Below the pieces are notes generated by a model, which saw only the letters and a program-made list of their open reading frames with translations, made no database searches and was not told where the DNA came from. DNA of 64,000 bases from assembly GCF_000702625.1 (NCBI RefSeq), contig NZ_JNIS01000001.1, forward strand, positions 248,001-312,000, written 5' to 3'. Source of the DNA: Exiguobacterium oxidotolerans JCM 12280. Lineage in GTDB: Bacteria > Bacillota > Bacilli > Exiguobacteriales > Exiguobacteriaceae. Shown here piece after piece: positions 51,503 through 60,912 of the stretch. A program made the position numbers and the translations under genes. Each line of letters opens with the position of its first letter. The first letter of the stretch is position 1.

Positions 51503-52608
51503 TTGCTCACTTCCTCTAACAGAATCGAACGTTGATTTTCAAGCCGTCCGCTTACGACATGCTGTTCCAAATAGTGGAGTGCTTCTTTAATTTCTTGTTT
51601 TTTCAGCCCGGCAGCAATCATGTCGCGTCCGCCGACTCGTAAATCTTTTAATGAACGGATCGCTAAAGTTGTCCGGTCTGCGTGACTCCGACCTGTCATT
51701 TGGTTTAAGGCGAGCAATTCCTCGTCCGTCAATGTATACCGTTGCCAGTCCGTTAGTTGCTCCAGTCGAACAAGCGCTACGAGTCGTTTTGCCCGTTGCT
51801 CCTGTTTTTTCGAACGTTTAAAGACACGTAACCGTTCTTGCGGAAAGCCGGCGTCGAGCAGCAGCGTCCACACATTTTCTGTTGAGACACCCTGTAATGG
51901 TGATTGTGCTAATCGTCCCATCACTTCTGAAGTGACGTGCGGAAGATAGGTCGCGAGTCCCGTGCGTAACATTGCTTGCAACGCTGCAGCACGCCCCGGT
52001 CCAAGGAGTAGTTTTTCGAACTCAATCGCGACACGTTCGATCGCGACGTGTTGAATCGTCTCCGCTTGCTTCGCGATGGCCCGCTCCGTCAAATCGTCTA
52101 ACGAAAACTCGAGCTGACTCATGAAGCGAAAGGCACGAATCATCCGTAAGGCATCTTCTTCGAAGCGCTCTTCTGGCCGACCGACCGTCCGAATGATTTT
52201 GTTCGCAAGGTCGGATTGTCCGCCAAAGAGATCGACGAGCCCAGTTGGTTTTAACGCCATCGCGTTGATCGTAAAATCACGTCGTGTCAAATCTTCTTCC
52301 AGCGAGACGCCAAGCGTCACGTGATCTGGTCTACGGCGGTCGCTATAGGTTGACTCGGAACGAAATGTCGTCACTTCGAACGGTACGTGTTCTAAGACGA
52401 TTGTCACCGTCCCGTGCTCGAGTCCGGTCGGGATGACGACCGGAAACAACGGGATGACCTCGTCCGGCAAGAGTGACGTCGCTAAATCATAATCGCCAGG
52501 CACGCGTCCGAGTAACGTGTCGCGGACAGCTCCACCGACGACATACGCTTCGCCACCTGCACGTTCGATTGTTTCAATGATCGTATTCGCCAACTCAGAC
52601 ATTTTCAT
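51478..52608 (-). CDS. cca: CCA-adding tRNA nucleotidyltransferase
   Basis: A 376-residue class II nucleotidyltransferase. The head has GGAVRDTLLGRVPGDYDLAT with the metal-binding Asp pair, and RRDFTINAMAL and EDALRMIRAFRF follow. It adds or repairs the CCA end of tRNAs and is required for tRNAs such as the CCA-less tRNA-Thr at 85–155. The ATG at 52608 is chosen (overlapping bshA by 14 bp); a Met two codons later is also possible, and the upstream site GGGTG is weak. Confidence 0.9.
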   Translation of the reverse strand: MKMSELANTIIETIERAGGEAYVVGGAVRDTLLGRVPGDYDLATSLLPDEVIPLFPVVIPTGLEHGTVTIVLEHVPFEVTTFRSESTYSDRRRPDHVTLGVSLEEDLTRRDFTINAMALKPTGLVDLFGGQSDLANKIIRTVGRPEERFEEDALRMIRAFRFMSQLEFSLDDLTERAIAKQAETIQHVAIERVAIEFEKLLLGPGRAAALQAMLRTGLATYLPHVTSEVMGRLAQSPLQGVSTENVWTLLLDAGFPQERLRVFKRSKKQEQRAKRLVALVRLEQLTDWQRYTLTDEELLALNQMTGRSHADRTTLAIRSLKDLRVGGRDMIAAGLKKQEIKEALHYLEQHVVSGRLENQRSILLEEVSKWKNQHET

Positions 52609-53737
52609 ATCGTGCACACACCCGTTCATAGACCTGTTCATACTTCCGGACGATTTCATTTGAATCGAACCGTTGCCGTGTATCGCGGATTCCGGCACCC
52701 GCCATCTGTTCGCGTAACTCGGGCGTATCGGCTAACTGGCCGATTCGTTCCGCCGCTGCCTTGACGTCATACGTCGGAACGATGAATCCGGTTTGTCCGT
52801 CTTGGATCACTTCTGGTAAGCCACCGGCATTCGAGACGACACTTGGGACTCCGACCGCCATCGCTTCAAGGACGACGAGTCCGAACGCCTCTTTTTCCGA
52901 CAACAATAAATGAATGTCACTGATTGCGAGCAACTGGGCGACATGTTCTTGTTTTCCGGCAAAGATGATTTTTTCATAGACCCCGAGTTCTTTTGCCCGG
53001 CGGCGCGTCTGCCCCATCTCCGGACCATCTCCGACGAGTAATAACCGCATGTCACGATTATTTGCAGCAATTGCAAACGCGACTAACGTATCATCGATGC
53101 GTTTGACCGGACGGAAGTTCGAAATATGTATGACGACGACTTCTCCCGGCTCAATCCCATAATGTCGCTTAAGGCGTTCGTCGCGCATCGGATAATACAC
53201 ACTCTCATCAATCGAGTTCGCAATGACGTCAATATCGTACTCGGCATGCAACGTCATGTTCGTCTCAAGAGCTAGACTTTCCGAGACGGCCGTCACAGCA
53301 TCCGAACTTTCGATTCCGTAACGGATGGCTGGCTGCATCTCTAAGTCTTGACCGATGACCGTGATGTCCGTTCCATGTAAAGTCGTCACGACAGCGACGC
53401 CTTTCTTCTTCGCCATATTGCGTCCGAGCTCTGCACAGACGGCATGCGGGACGGCGTAGTGGGCATGGATGATATCGAGATCGAACACATCGATGACTTC
53501 TGCGACTTTCGAAGCCAATGTAATATCATAAGGCGGATATTTAAATACTGAATATTGGTTGACTTCTACGAGGTGAACCGTGATATTCGGACGATATTCC
53601 GTCAGGCGAAACGGCATGCTTGATGTAATGAAATGGACATCATGCCCACGATCCGCAAGTTTCATCCCGAGTTCCGTCGCGACGACACCACTTCCACCTA
53701 CGGACGGGTAACAAAGGATTCCAATCGACTTTTTCAT
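52595..53737 (-). CDS. bshA: Bacillithiol glycosyltransferase BshA
   Basis: A 380-residue GT4 enzyme joining GlcNAc to malate, the first step of bacillithiol synthesis. The N-terminal YPSVGGSGVVATELG and the donor-binding EAFGLVVLEAMAVG are intact. In B. subtilis bshB1 and mgsA precede it; here the upstream gene is a divergent YitT protein, so the bshB function must be elsewhere. Confidence 0.93.
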   Translation of the reverse strand: MKKSIGILCYPSVGGSGVVATELGMKLADRGHDVHFITSSMPFRLTEYRPNITVHLVEVNQYSVFKYPPYDITLASKVAEVIDVFDLDIIHAHYAVPHAVCAELGRNMAKKKGVAVVTTLHGTDITVIGQDLEMQPAIRYGIESSDAVTAVSESLALETNMTLHAEYDIDVIANSIDESVYYPMRDERLKRHYGIEPGEVVVIHISNFRPVKRIDDTLVAFAIAANNRDMRLLLVGDGPEMGQTRRRAKELGVYEKIIFAGKQEHVAQLLAISDIHLLLSEKEAFGLVVLEAMAVGVPSVVSNAGGLPEVIQDGQTGFIVPTYDVKAAAERIGQLADTPELREQMAGAGIRDTRQRFDSNEIVRKYEQVYERVCARYENV

Positions 53738-53915
53738 ATAAGATCACTCTCTCTTTAATTAGGTTAAGCTTGTCTTCTCGATTCAATTGTAAACAAAACG
53801 CCTCTTAAAAACTACATCGACCACTTTTCAAGGAGATTTCCGTAGAAAAGCTAGTCTTTTTCAACGTCTACCGTTACCCTAGAGAAAGAGTCTTGTTAGA
53901 GAGGAGCAACCTGAT

Positions 53916-54803
53916 ATGGCACCCCCATTTCAATTTCCGATTCGCTTCCGAAATATTTTTTGGATTTTAATCGGATCATTTATTTTTGCGTTCGGCATTT
54001 ATCATTTTAATGTTCAAAATGAGTTAGCTGAGGGTGGATTCACGGGAATCACCCTTATTTTAAAGGGTTTGTTCGGTTTATCCCCGTCGATTACGAACCT
54101 CGTCCTAAACGTCCCGTTATTTTTCGTCAGCTATAAAATGCTTGGGCGGACGACGTTCATCTATACCTTGATCGGCACGTTCAGCTTTTCTCTTTGGTAC
54201 GGCTTAATCGCCAAATATTCACCGCTTGAAATCATGTTGAAAGACGATATGGTGCTTGCTTCGTTGTTCGCCGGTGTCTTCATCGGTGTCGGCCTCGGCA
54301 TCATCTTCAACAACGGCGGGACGACGGGCGGGGTCGATATCATCGCCCGACTGACGAAGCGGTATTTCGGATGGTCGATCGGTCGGACGTTCATGATCTT
54401 TGATTTTTTCGTCATCGTCGCTTCATTGACATACCTCGACTACAAACAGGCGATGTATACGTTACTTGCCGTCTACGTCGGGGCCCGTGTCATCGACTGG
54501 ATGCAGGAAGGAACGTATGCTGGTAAAGCCGCGATGATCATCAGTGATCACCGGACGGAGATCGCCGACGGGATTCACGCGACGATGAACCGCGGAACGA
54601 CGCGGTTACTCGCGAAAGGTGGATTCTCAGGTCGCGACCTCGAAGTCTTGTATGTCGTCGTCGCCCGCAATGAAATCACCCGGTTGAAGACGCTCGTCAA
54701 AACAGTTGACCAACATGCTTTCATCACACTCCATGATGTGTATGAAGTAACCGGCGAAGGATTTACGTTCGATGAAAATCGTGTTCCGATCAAGGAAACG
54801 TAA
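53916..54803 (+). CDS. YitT/YpjC-family membrane protein
   Basis: A 295-residue protein with five to six N-terminal membrane segments (about 15–190, including the GVGLGIIFNNGGTTGGVDI motif) and a C-terminal cytoplasmic DUF2179 domain (about 200–290, with GGFSGRDLEVLYVVVAR). Located where ypjC is in B. subtilis. Transport function has been proposed for the family but is not established. GAGAGGAG precedes the ATG. Confidence 0.88.
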   Translation: MAPPFQFPIRFRNIFWILIGSFIFAFGIYHFNVQNELAEGGFTGITLILKGLFGLSPSITNLVLNVPLFFVSYKMLGRTTFIYTLIGTFSFSLWYGLIAKYSPLEIMLKDDMVLASLFAGVFIGVGLGIIFNNGGTTGGVDIIARLTKRYFGWSIGRTFMIFDFFVIVASLTYLDYKQAMYTLLAVYVGARVIDWMQEGTYAGKAAMIISDHRTEIADGIHATMNRGTTRLLAKGGFSGRDLEVLYVVVARNEITRLKTLVKTVDQHAFITLHDVYEVTGEGFTFDENRVPIKET

Positions 54804-54810
54804 AAACAAA

Positions 54811-54874
54811 AAAAAAACACCCGTATGATTCGATTCTGAAGAAGAAGATCGAACCAGCCGGGTGTTTATTTTTT
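54811..54874. terminator. Bidirectional terminator after the YitT gene
   Basis: AAACACCCG pairs with CGGGTGTTT and ATTCGAT with ATCGAA, with A and T tracts at the two ends. Confidence 0.85.
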
Positions 54875-54900
54875 ATTAATTTGTACGCGTTACTCTTGAA

Positions 54901-55578
54901 TTACTCGTCAGACGGTGCAAAGACCATCAAAGCGAGGCGGAGGAATTCCGCGACAGCGACGAGTGTCGCAGCGACGTAAGTCCAGGCGGCGGCGTTCAAG
55001 ACACGGCGTGAGCCACGCTCTTCTTCCGCATCGATGATCCCGTGTTCCGTTAACTGAGCCATCGCCCGTTTCGACGCATCGAACTCAACCGGCAACGTCA
55101 CGAGCTGGAAGACGACGGCACCGAGCATCAAGATGACACCAAGCATCGCAAGACCAGTCATCCCAGCGAAGAAACCAACGAGTAATAACGGGAATGACAG
55201 ATTCGACGTAATTGACGCAACAGGTGCAATCCGGTGACGGACACGCATCATGTTATAGTCCGTCGCATCTTGGATGACGTGCCCGATTTCGTGCGCTGCA
55301 ATCGAGACAGCAGAAACTGTTGAACCATGATACACATCTTCCGAAAGACGAACGACTTTATTCGTCGGATCGTAATGATCGGACATCGTTCCGCCGATTG
55401 GTTCGAGACGGACATCCGTAATCCCATTCTGTTTCATGATGAAGTCAGCGACTTGAGCGCCTGTCACCCCACTATGAATCGGAACTTCTTGGTATTTTTT
55501 ATACGTTTTTCGGACTCGCATTTGTGCCCAAATGGGAACAATGATGATGATGGCGAGGTAAATCAGATAGTTAGCCAT
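54901..55578 (-). CDS. yugP: YugP-type membrane zinc metallopeptidase
   Basis: A 225-residue protein with an N-terminal membrane helix, the zinc motif AAHEIGHVIQ (about 92–101) and three later hydrophobic segments. It matches the YugP (Peptidase_Mx) family of membrane proteases of unknown substrate. AAAGGA precedes the ATG. Not found at this place in B. subtilis. Confidence 0.88.
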   Translation of the reverse strand: MANYLIYLAIIIIVPIWAQMRVRKTYKKYQEVPIHSGVTGAQVADFIMKQNGITDVRLEPIGGTMSDHYDPTNKVVRLSEDVYHGSTVSAVSIAAHEIGHVIQDATDYNMMRVRHRIAPVASITSNLSFPLLLVGFFAGMTGLAMLGVILMLGAVVFQLVTLPVEFDASKRAMAQLTEHGIIDAEEERGSRRVLNAAAWTYVAATLVAVAEFLRLALMVFAPSDE

Positions 55579-55622
55579 GTAACATCTGTCCTTTCTTAAA
55601 AGATTATATCCTTATTTTACGT

Positions 55623-56228
55623 TCAAGCGACCTTATTGTCAATCGAATCGCGTGCGACAAAGAAATATCCCATCAAAATACATAATCCCGTCAACCAGAA
55701 CGAACCATAGCCAATCCACTGGATATGCTCCGCGAGCGCCGGATAGCGTGGCCACTGACCGAGCACGTAGTCGACGACATCGTTATGGATGACCCAAATC
55801 GAGACAAGGACAAGTTCCTTGACGCGAAACGTCATGAATGGAACATAAAGCAGTGCCTGGAATGCCATCGCGCCGTGCGAGACCATCAACATCAGTGCCA
55901 TCGCCGTCAAATAACTGTTACTTGTCCCGAGTTCTTGAAGCATCAAGGCATTCATGACGACGGCCCAGACACCGTATTTAATCAACGTGACGAACGCGAG
56001 CGCTTCAAACAGTCGGGAACGACGATTGAAGATCCATAAAAACACGATGATCGTAAAAAATAGCGACGCCGTCGGACTGTCCGGGATGAACGGATAATAG
56101 TACCATTTCGCCGTCTCGAGTTGCGGTTGATACCAATAATATCCGTATAACGTTCCCGCTAGATTGATTAATCCGAGCGGCCAAAGGAGGGCTTTATGTT
56201 TTAAAATCTGCAAAAACGGCACATTCAT
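55623..56228 (-). CDS. ypjA: YpjA membrane protein (DUF1405)
   Basis: A 201-residue protein with five to six membrane segments and the WYYYPFIPDSPTASLFF motif (about 42–58) of DUF1405. It is next to qcrC as in B. subtilis. The GAGGTG site is unusually close to the ATG; a GTG three codons on has better spacing, so the start may be at 56222. Function unknown. Confidence 0.85.
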   Translation of the reverse strand: MNVPFLQILKHKALLWPLGLINLAGTLYGYYWYQPQLETAKWYYYPFIPDSPTASLFFTIIVFLWIFNRRSRLFEALAFVTLIKYGVWAVVMNALMLQELGTSNSYLTAMALMLMVSHGAMAFQALLYVPFMTFRVKELVLVSIWVIHNDVVDYVLGQWPRYPALAEHIQWIGYGSFWLTGLCILMGYFFVARDSIDNKVA

Positions 56229-56244
56229 TCACCTCATGATAGAC

Positions 56245-56272
56245 AAAAGCCGGAGGAATCATTCCCCCGGCT
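56245..56272 (-). terminator. Terminator of qcrABC
   Basis: On the minus strand AGCCGG–GGAAT pairs with ATTCC–CCGGCT, followed by TTTTG, between qcrC and ypjA. Confidence 0.75.
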
Positions 56273-56278
56273 CTTCTC

Positions 56279-57070
56279 TTATTTATTGTTCTCTCCGCCT
56301 TCACCGTAAGAAGCGATGAATTTAGCGAGTTCTTTACGATCTGCATCTGAACCTTTGTACTGTCCAGCAGGCATCGCACCGACACCTTTATCTGCGATTT
56401 CATAAATTTCATCTTCTGTCTTTTGTGTCCCGACGAGGGCAGGAGCGGCTGCTCCACCTTCGAGGTTCTTACCATGACAGTTGACACATGACTGGTTCGA
56501 GTAAATTTCATACCCTTTCGCCGCTGTATCGATTTCTGGACCTTCGTTCATCGTCAACTCACCTTGTTTATGGATCGTATCCCAGTGCGTTGTTTGAACA
56601 GATTCCCAAGTCAAGAAAATGATTGAGACGATTCCGAGTAACATCATGCTGACTGCGACTGGACGTTTTGCCGGGCGACGTTCAATCCCTTGGTCGAGCC
56701 ACGGTGCTACGAGTAACGCCGTAAAAGCAAGACCTGGAAGAATGACAGTCCCCATCAAAATATACGGACCGGCAGCAAATTGGTATTTCAAGAGCTGATA
56801 GAGGAATAGGAAGTACCAGTCCGGAAGCGGAATGTACGACGTATTCGTCGGGTCAGCGATGTTTTGTAATGGTGCTGCTTCAACGATTGTCAGCGTCATG
56901 AAGCCGATCAAGAAGACCGCTCCTACCATCCATTCGCGAAGTAAGAAGTTTGGCCAGAACGCTTCCGTCCGACCTGGATACTCAGAATAGTCTTTCGACT
57001 TATTCGGCATCCGGTTGTTGATCGACACCCGTGAATCGGTGACGAATTTCATTCCTTTACCACGATGCAT
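56279..57070 (-). CDS. qcrC: Menaquinol-cytochrome c reductase, cytochrome b/c subunit
   Basis: A 263-residue subunit of the bc complex. Residues about 40–165 resemble subunit IV (three membrane segments, with PLPDWYFLFLYQLLKYQ) and about 175–260 form a cytochrome c domain with CVNCH for covalent haem and a later Met ligand in GAMPAG. It passes electrons toward cytochrome c. GGGGGA precedes the ATG. Confidence 0.95.
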   Translation of the reverse strand: MHRGKGMKFVTDSRVSINNRMPNKSKDYSEYPGRTEAFWPNFLLREWMVGAVFLIGFMTLTIVEAAPLQNIADPTNTSYIPLPDWYFLFLYQLLKYQFAAGPYILMGTVILPGLAFTALLVAPWLDQGIERRPAKRPVAVSMMLLGIVSIIFLTWESVQTTHWDTIHKQGELTMNEGPEIDTAAKGYEIYSNQSCVNCHGKNLEGGAAAPALVGTQKTEDEIYEIADKGVGAMPAGQYKGSDADRKELAKFIASYGEGGENNK

Positions 57071-57111
57071 CGTGTTCTCCCCCTTTTAGGTTGCCTAAAT
57101 TGATTGTCGGT

Positions 57112-57783
57112 TTAAAGTGGTCCAGAGATCCCTTGTTTACGGATCATCATGAAGTGGGCCCCGAGCAAGACGAACAATGCCGCAGGAAGGAAGAAGACGT
57201 GAATCGCAAAGAATCGAGCAATCGTACTTGCACCGACGATTTCTCCACCCGCGAGGAGCGTCTTCGCGATGCCACCGATGACCGGTATGCTTTCCGCGAT
57301 TTGAATCGTAACTTTCGTCGCGAACAATGCTTTCATGTCCCAAGGCAACAAGTATCCTGTTAGACCAAGTGCTAAGACAACGAAGAACAAGAGGACACCG
57401 ACGACCCAGTTCAATTCACGTGGCTTTTTGTATGATCCTGTGAAGAAGACGCGTAATGTATGTAAGAACAACATTACGATGACGACTGATGCGCCCCAGT
57501 GGTGCATCCCACGAACGATTTGACCGTGCGCTACTTCGTTTTGAAGGTAGTACACGGACGCATGGGCGTTGATGATATCTGGTACGTAATACATCGTCAA
57601 GAACATCCCTGAAAGAATCTGGATGACGATTGTAAAGAACGTCAACCCACCAAAACAATAAACGAATGCTGAAAAGTTATGGGCAGGGTTTACGTGTTCT
57701 GGAACTTCATGATCGGCGATATCTCGCCAAAGCGGAGTGATGTCAACCCGCTCATCAATCCAATCATAGATTTTTTGCATCAT
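57112..57783 (-). CDS. qcrB: Menaquinol-cytochrome c reductase, cytochrome b6 subunit
   Basis: A 223-residue cytochrome b6 with four membrane helices and haem-ligand histidines in MHHWGASVV and near AIHVFFLPA. It holds the quinol oxidation site. AGAGG precedes the first of two adjacent ATGs. Second gene of the operon, 3 bp after qcrA. Confidence 0.95.
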   Translation of the reverse strand: MMQKIYDWIDERVDITPLWRDIADHEVPEHVNPAHNFSAFVYCFGGLTFFTIVIQILSGMFLTMYYVPDIINAHASVYYLQNEVAHGQIVRGMHHWGASVVIVMLFLHTLRVFFTGSYKKPRELNWVVGVLLFFVVLALGLTGYLLPWDMKALFATKVTIQIAESIPVIGGIAKTLLAGGEIVGASTIARFFAIHVFFLPAALFVLLGAHFMMIRKQGISGPL

Positions 57784-57786
57784 CGC

Positions 57787-58293
57787 TTACGCACCTCTTT
57801 CGACTGGTTTACCTAAGTAGAGGAAACCATCTTTCTCTTGCATTTCATATTCATCAAGCGGCTTCGTCGGAGGCGTTCCTGGTACGTTGACGCCATCTTT
57901 CGTGTACCGTCCGAAATGACATGGGCAATAGAATTGCTCTGGGTGCGTCGGATCTGCTCCGAAACTGACTTGGCATCCTAAATGCTTACAGATCGGTGAT
58001 AGTGCGAGAATTTCGCCTTTATCATTTTTGAAGACCCATGCTGATAGTGTTTCTTCGAAATCATACCAAGCATCCTGTGTTTGCTTCTTGAAGTCGACCC
58101 GTTTTGGTTCTGTCGTGATGTCCGACAACTTCATTACTTTTACTTTATCGCCTGATCCTGATTTCTTCAGGACCGGATCAACTGCGAAGTTGACCATCGG
58201 CATGACCATCGTCGCTGCCATAAAGCCACCGACTCCAGTCAGTGTATACGTCAAGAATTGACGACGTGTTACGTTAGACCCGTTTTGAGCCAT
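57787..58293 (-). CDS. qcrA: Menaquinol-cytochrome c reductase, Rieske subunit
   Basis: A 168-residue Rieske protein. An N-terminal RRQFLTYTLTG (twin arginine) precedes one membrane helix, and the [2Fe-2S] motifs CKHLGC and CPCHFGRY are present. It accepts electrons from menaquinol. ATG 58293 follows AAGGGGGG; an earlier in-frame start lies upstream of any site. First gene of qcrABC. Confidence 0.95.
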   Translation of the reverse strand: MAQNGSNVTRRQFLTYTLTGVGGFMAATMVMPMVNFAVDPVLKKSGSGDKVKVMKLSDITTEPKRVDFKKQTQDAWYDFEETLSAWVFKNDKGEILALSPICKHLGCQVSFGADPTHPEQFYCPCHFGRYTKDGVNVPGTPPTKPLDEYEMQEKDGFLYLGKPVERGA

Positions 58294-58363
58294 ATCGATC
58301 CCCCCTTGTGATGTACGCCGTGCCCCAAGACCACTGTACTTCACACAAATTTCTCACATGGTA

Positions 58364-58392
58364 ATAGTATCTTAATAAAATCATCGCGTCAA
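58364..58392 (-). promoter_or_regulatory. Sigma-A promoter of qcrABC
   Basis: On the minus strand TTGACG (58387–58392), 17 bp, TACTAT (58364–58369), about 70 bp before qcrA. It sits directly after the ypiF stop codon. Confidence 0.75.
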
Positions 58393-58397
58393 CCGCT

Positions 58398-58838
58398 TCA
58401 TAGCGCGGTCCAACGGTTTCCTAACTGTTCGAGAACTTGTCCTACAAAATTCCCGACCATCTGACCTTGCTGGTCGCGACTCATCGTCTCGAGCGATAAT
58501 CGTGGAACATAGACGATGTCGTCGACCGCTGTGTCTTTCCAGCGTAAATCTGCCGTAATGAACGTGACAAAACGGAATTGTTCGGCAGATGCCGCTTCCC
58601 GCCAACCGTTCAATTGATCGAGTGACGGTATCCCGACATATGTCATTGCTGGAAGGAGCATCGCCCGACCGGACAGTTGCCGCTCGACTTCTGACGCAAC
58701 CGTCAGTGTCATGTCAGCACATTCCGCAAAAGCATGCATCGATTCATCAAATCCGATCGGTATCAATGGGACGACCAACGTATCGATATACGCTTGTTCG
58801 TTTCTCGTCCTTTGAACATCGGATGGTTTGAAACGCAA
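58398..58838 (-). CDS. ypiF: YpiF-family protein (DUF2487)
   Basis: A 146-residue protein starting at TTG 58838, 7 bases after GGGGG. The sequence (VVPLIPIGFDESMHAFAECADM, YVGIPSLDQLNGWR) and position between ypiB and qcrA match B. subtilis YpiF. No function is known. Confidence 0.85.
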   Translation of the reverse strand: MRFKPSDVQRTRNEQAYIDTLVVPLIPIGFDESMHAFAECADMTLTVASEVERQLSGRAMLLPAMTYVGIPSLDQLNGWREAASAEQFRFVTFITADLRWKDTAVDDIVYVPRLSLETMSRDQQGQMVGNFVGQVLEQLGNRWTAL

Positions 58839-58979
58839 ATCATTTCCCCCTTTCCTGTTCACTTACATTTCGTCACATTTAATGTATCATATCCGCTTTT
58901 ATTACTGCTCGCTTAATGTGAACGTTTTATGAAATTCCGTTCTATTTTTCTTCATATTTAGGTTTTTTTCAAACTCTCC

Positions 58980-59015
58980 AAAAAATCATCCTCTTCTTTA
59001 TCCGAAGAGGATGAC
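58980..59015 (-). terminator. Terminator of the aro-ypiAB transcript
   Basis: On the minus strand TCATCCTCTTC pairs with GAAGAGGATGA, followed by TTTTTT. The rest of the 58839–59055 gap shows no gene. Confidence 0.85.
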
Positions 59016-59055
59016 TGTAGACGAACGTGTATGAAGATTGAAAAGTGTATTTTAG

Positions 59056-59586
59056 TTATTGGAGTTGGCTCCGAATCGTCCTCAGTTCTTCCGAGAGTGA
59101 TTGAAAGCGACTCCGATCGCGTGCATCAAGTGCTTCATCAATCAAACGAATCAATCGCTCTTCCTCTTGCCGATTGACCGTCGCCGCGATGAAATTCATC
59201 GCTTCGTCCGCTAATCGTGGTTCAACAGTGACCTCCGGACGAAACGGGTTCTCTTCGAGTAGGGACAAGTATTCATCATCCATCATCATCCCTTGAAAAT
59301 TTAACTCGATATAAATCGGTTCGTCCGTCAATCGGATGTCATGATAGGCCTTTTCCGGGTCAGTCGTTTTAACCTCACCTTTTTTAAAGAGAAACGGTTC
59401 AGCGTCAAACCCGTATGTCGTCATGATGATTGCTTTTGGCGCGAACATCGCATTTTGAACAAAATGAACTTGATCCAGTTTCGCATCATTACGAAGCCAA
59501 TAATCAAGGATCCATTTGGATTCCCGACGCTTCAACGTGTAATAGGTCAAGATGCGGCGCAAGAAACGCTGTTTTCTCTCTGTCAT
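59056..59586 (-). CDS. ypiB: YpiB-family protein (UPF0302)
   Basis: A 176-residue protein. ATG 59586 has GGGAG upstream; the upstream frame is unsupported. The RRESKWILDYWLRND segment and the later IYIELNF strand fit UPF0302 (YpiB). The family has no known activity. Downstream of ypiA, as in B. subtilis. Confidence 0.88.
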   Translation of the reverse strand: MTERKQRFLRRILTYYTLKRRESKWILDYWLRNDAKLDQVHFVQNAMFAPKAIIMTTYGFDAEPFLFKKGEVKTTDPEKAYHDIRLTDEPIYIELNFQGMMMDDEYLSLLEENPFRPEVTVEPRLADEAMNFIAATVNRQEEERLIRLIDEALDARDRSRFQSLSEELRTIRSQLQ

Positions 59587-59614
59587 CTCAATCCTACTCC
59601 CTTCTCCAATCGAA

Positions 59615-60877
59615 TCAACTATCCATCCGTTCGACATAATCGACGAGATCAGCATCTTCTGGAGCGAACATCGCTGCCCGACGCAACAATGCTTGCCCCT
59701 CTTCGCGTCGTCCTTCTTCAACCAATGCGAAACCATATTCTTTCAAGAAGAGGGCATCATCCGCGAATGCAGATTCCACTTGAGCATACTGCTTCATCGC
59801 ATTCGTATAATCTTCCAGCGCATAAAGTGATCGAGCACGGTACCACGTCAAGATTGGTGCCGTGACGTGTTCTTCGATTGCTGAAATCGTTTCAATCGTC
59901 GCCTCATGGTCCTCATCTTCAGCGAGGAGCGCAAGTAAACGTTCCGCAGCGAGCAAGGATTCCGGGTTAAGGGCAAGAGCTTCACGTAAGGCGTTGACAC
60001 TCCCTTGGCGGTCTCCTAGCTTCAAGAGGAATAAAGCTTCCATCGTCCGGAGCTCATCATTATAATCGTCTCGCTCCATCCCTTGCTTGATGACATTCAA
60101 CGCTTCCTTCGTCAAGCCGAGTTCTGCTTGACTCTCGGCGTAAGGCACGTAAGCCGACGTATAATCGGGATCTTGAGCAATCAGTTGTTGGAACGTTTCG
60201 ACCGCTTTTTGGTGTAGTCCGACGCGGTGGGCGGTCATCGCAAGTCCAAACAGCGTATGCAAGTCAGACCGTTCCGCGACTGCACGTTCATATAAGGGAA
60301 TCGCTTCTTCGAATTCACCAATCATTGCGAGCGACTCAGCGTATAGGGCATCCAGTGGTAATTCTTCTCTTAATGCCGGAACAGCTGCAATTTCAGCGAA
60401 CAACGGGACCGCTTGATCAAATGCTCCAAGTGTCATATAGAGTTCAGCCAGTCCGTAAGCGAGCAACGGTTCATCCGGCGCAAGTGACCGTGCCTCTTTT
60501 AATTTCGCGAGCGCGACTTCGTCGAGTCCTTGTGATTGATAGAGGTCTGCTAACAACACTAATGTCCGAGGTCCATTTTCGCTATCCGTCTTATCGACTT
60601 GTTCAAGGACGGTGATTGCTTCTTCTTCTCTGTCAAGATCGATATAACATTCGGCAAGCAATAAAGCGACGCCAGCATTTCCCGCATAATCGACGTAAAG
60701 AGGCGATAAGATATCGACCGCCCGGTCCGATAGTCCGAGTTCGATGTAAAGATCTGCGACAGCTAAGCGATCCTCATCGGTCCCCGTCTTTTCAAGTTGT
60801 TCGAGTGAAGCTAACGCTTCCGACGTATGGCCGTGTTCTAGCCCTTCGACGATTTCTTTTAATACCTGTTCGTTCAA
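59615..60877 (-). CDS. ypiA: YpiA tetratricopeptide-repeat protein
   Basis: A 420-residue protein built from about ten TPR-like helical pairs, a scaffold for protein contacts. It begins at TTG 60877, eight bases after GAGG; another TTG at 60904 has no good site. Located after aroA, as in B. subtilis. Its partner is unknown. Confidence 0.85.
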   Translation of the reverse strand: MNEQVLKEIVEGLEHGHTSEALASLEQLEKTGTDEDRLAVADLYIELGLSDRAVDILSPLYVDYAGNAGVALLLAECYIDLDREEEAITVLEQVDKTDSENGPRTLVLLADLYQSQGLDEVALAKLKEARSLAPDEPLLAYGLAELYMTLGAFDQAVPLFAEIAAVPALREELPLDALYAESLAMIGEFEEAIPLYERAVAERSDLHTLFGLAMTAHRVGLHQKAVETFQQLIAQDPDYTSAYVPYAESQAELGLTKEALNVIKQGMERDDYNDELRTMEALFLLKLGDRQGSVNALREALALNPESLLAAERLLALLAEDEDHEATIETISAIEEHVTAPILTWYRARSLYALEDYTNAMKQYAQVESAFADDALFLKEYGFALVEEGRREEGQALLRRAAMFAPEDADLVDYVERMDS

Positions 60878-60912
60878 GGCAAACGCCTCACTTTCTAAAT
60901 TCAATTCGGAAC

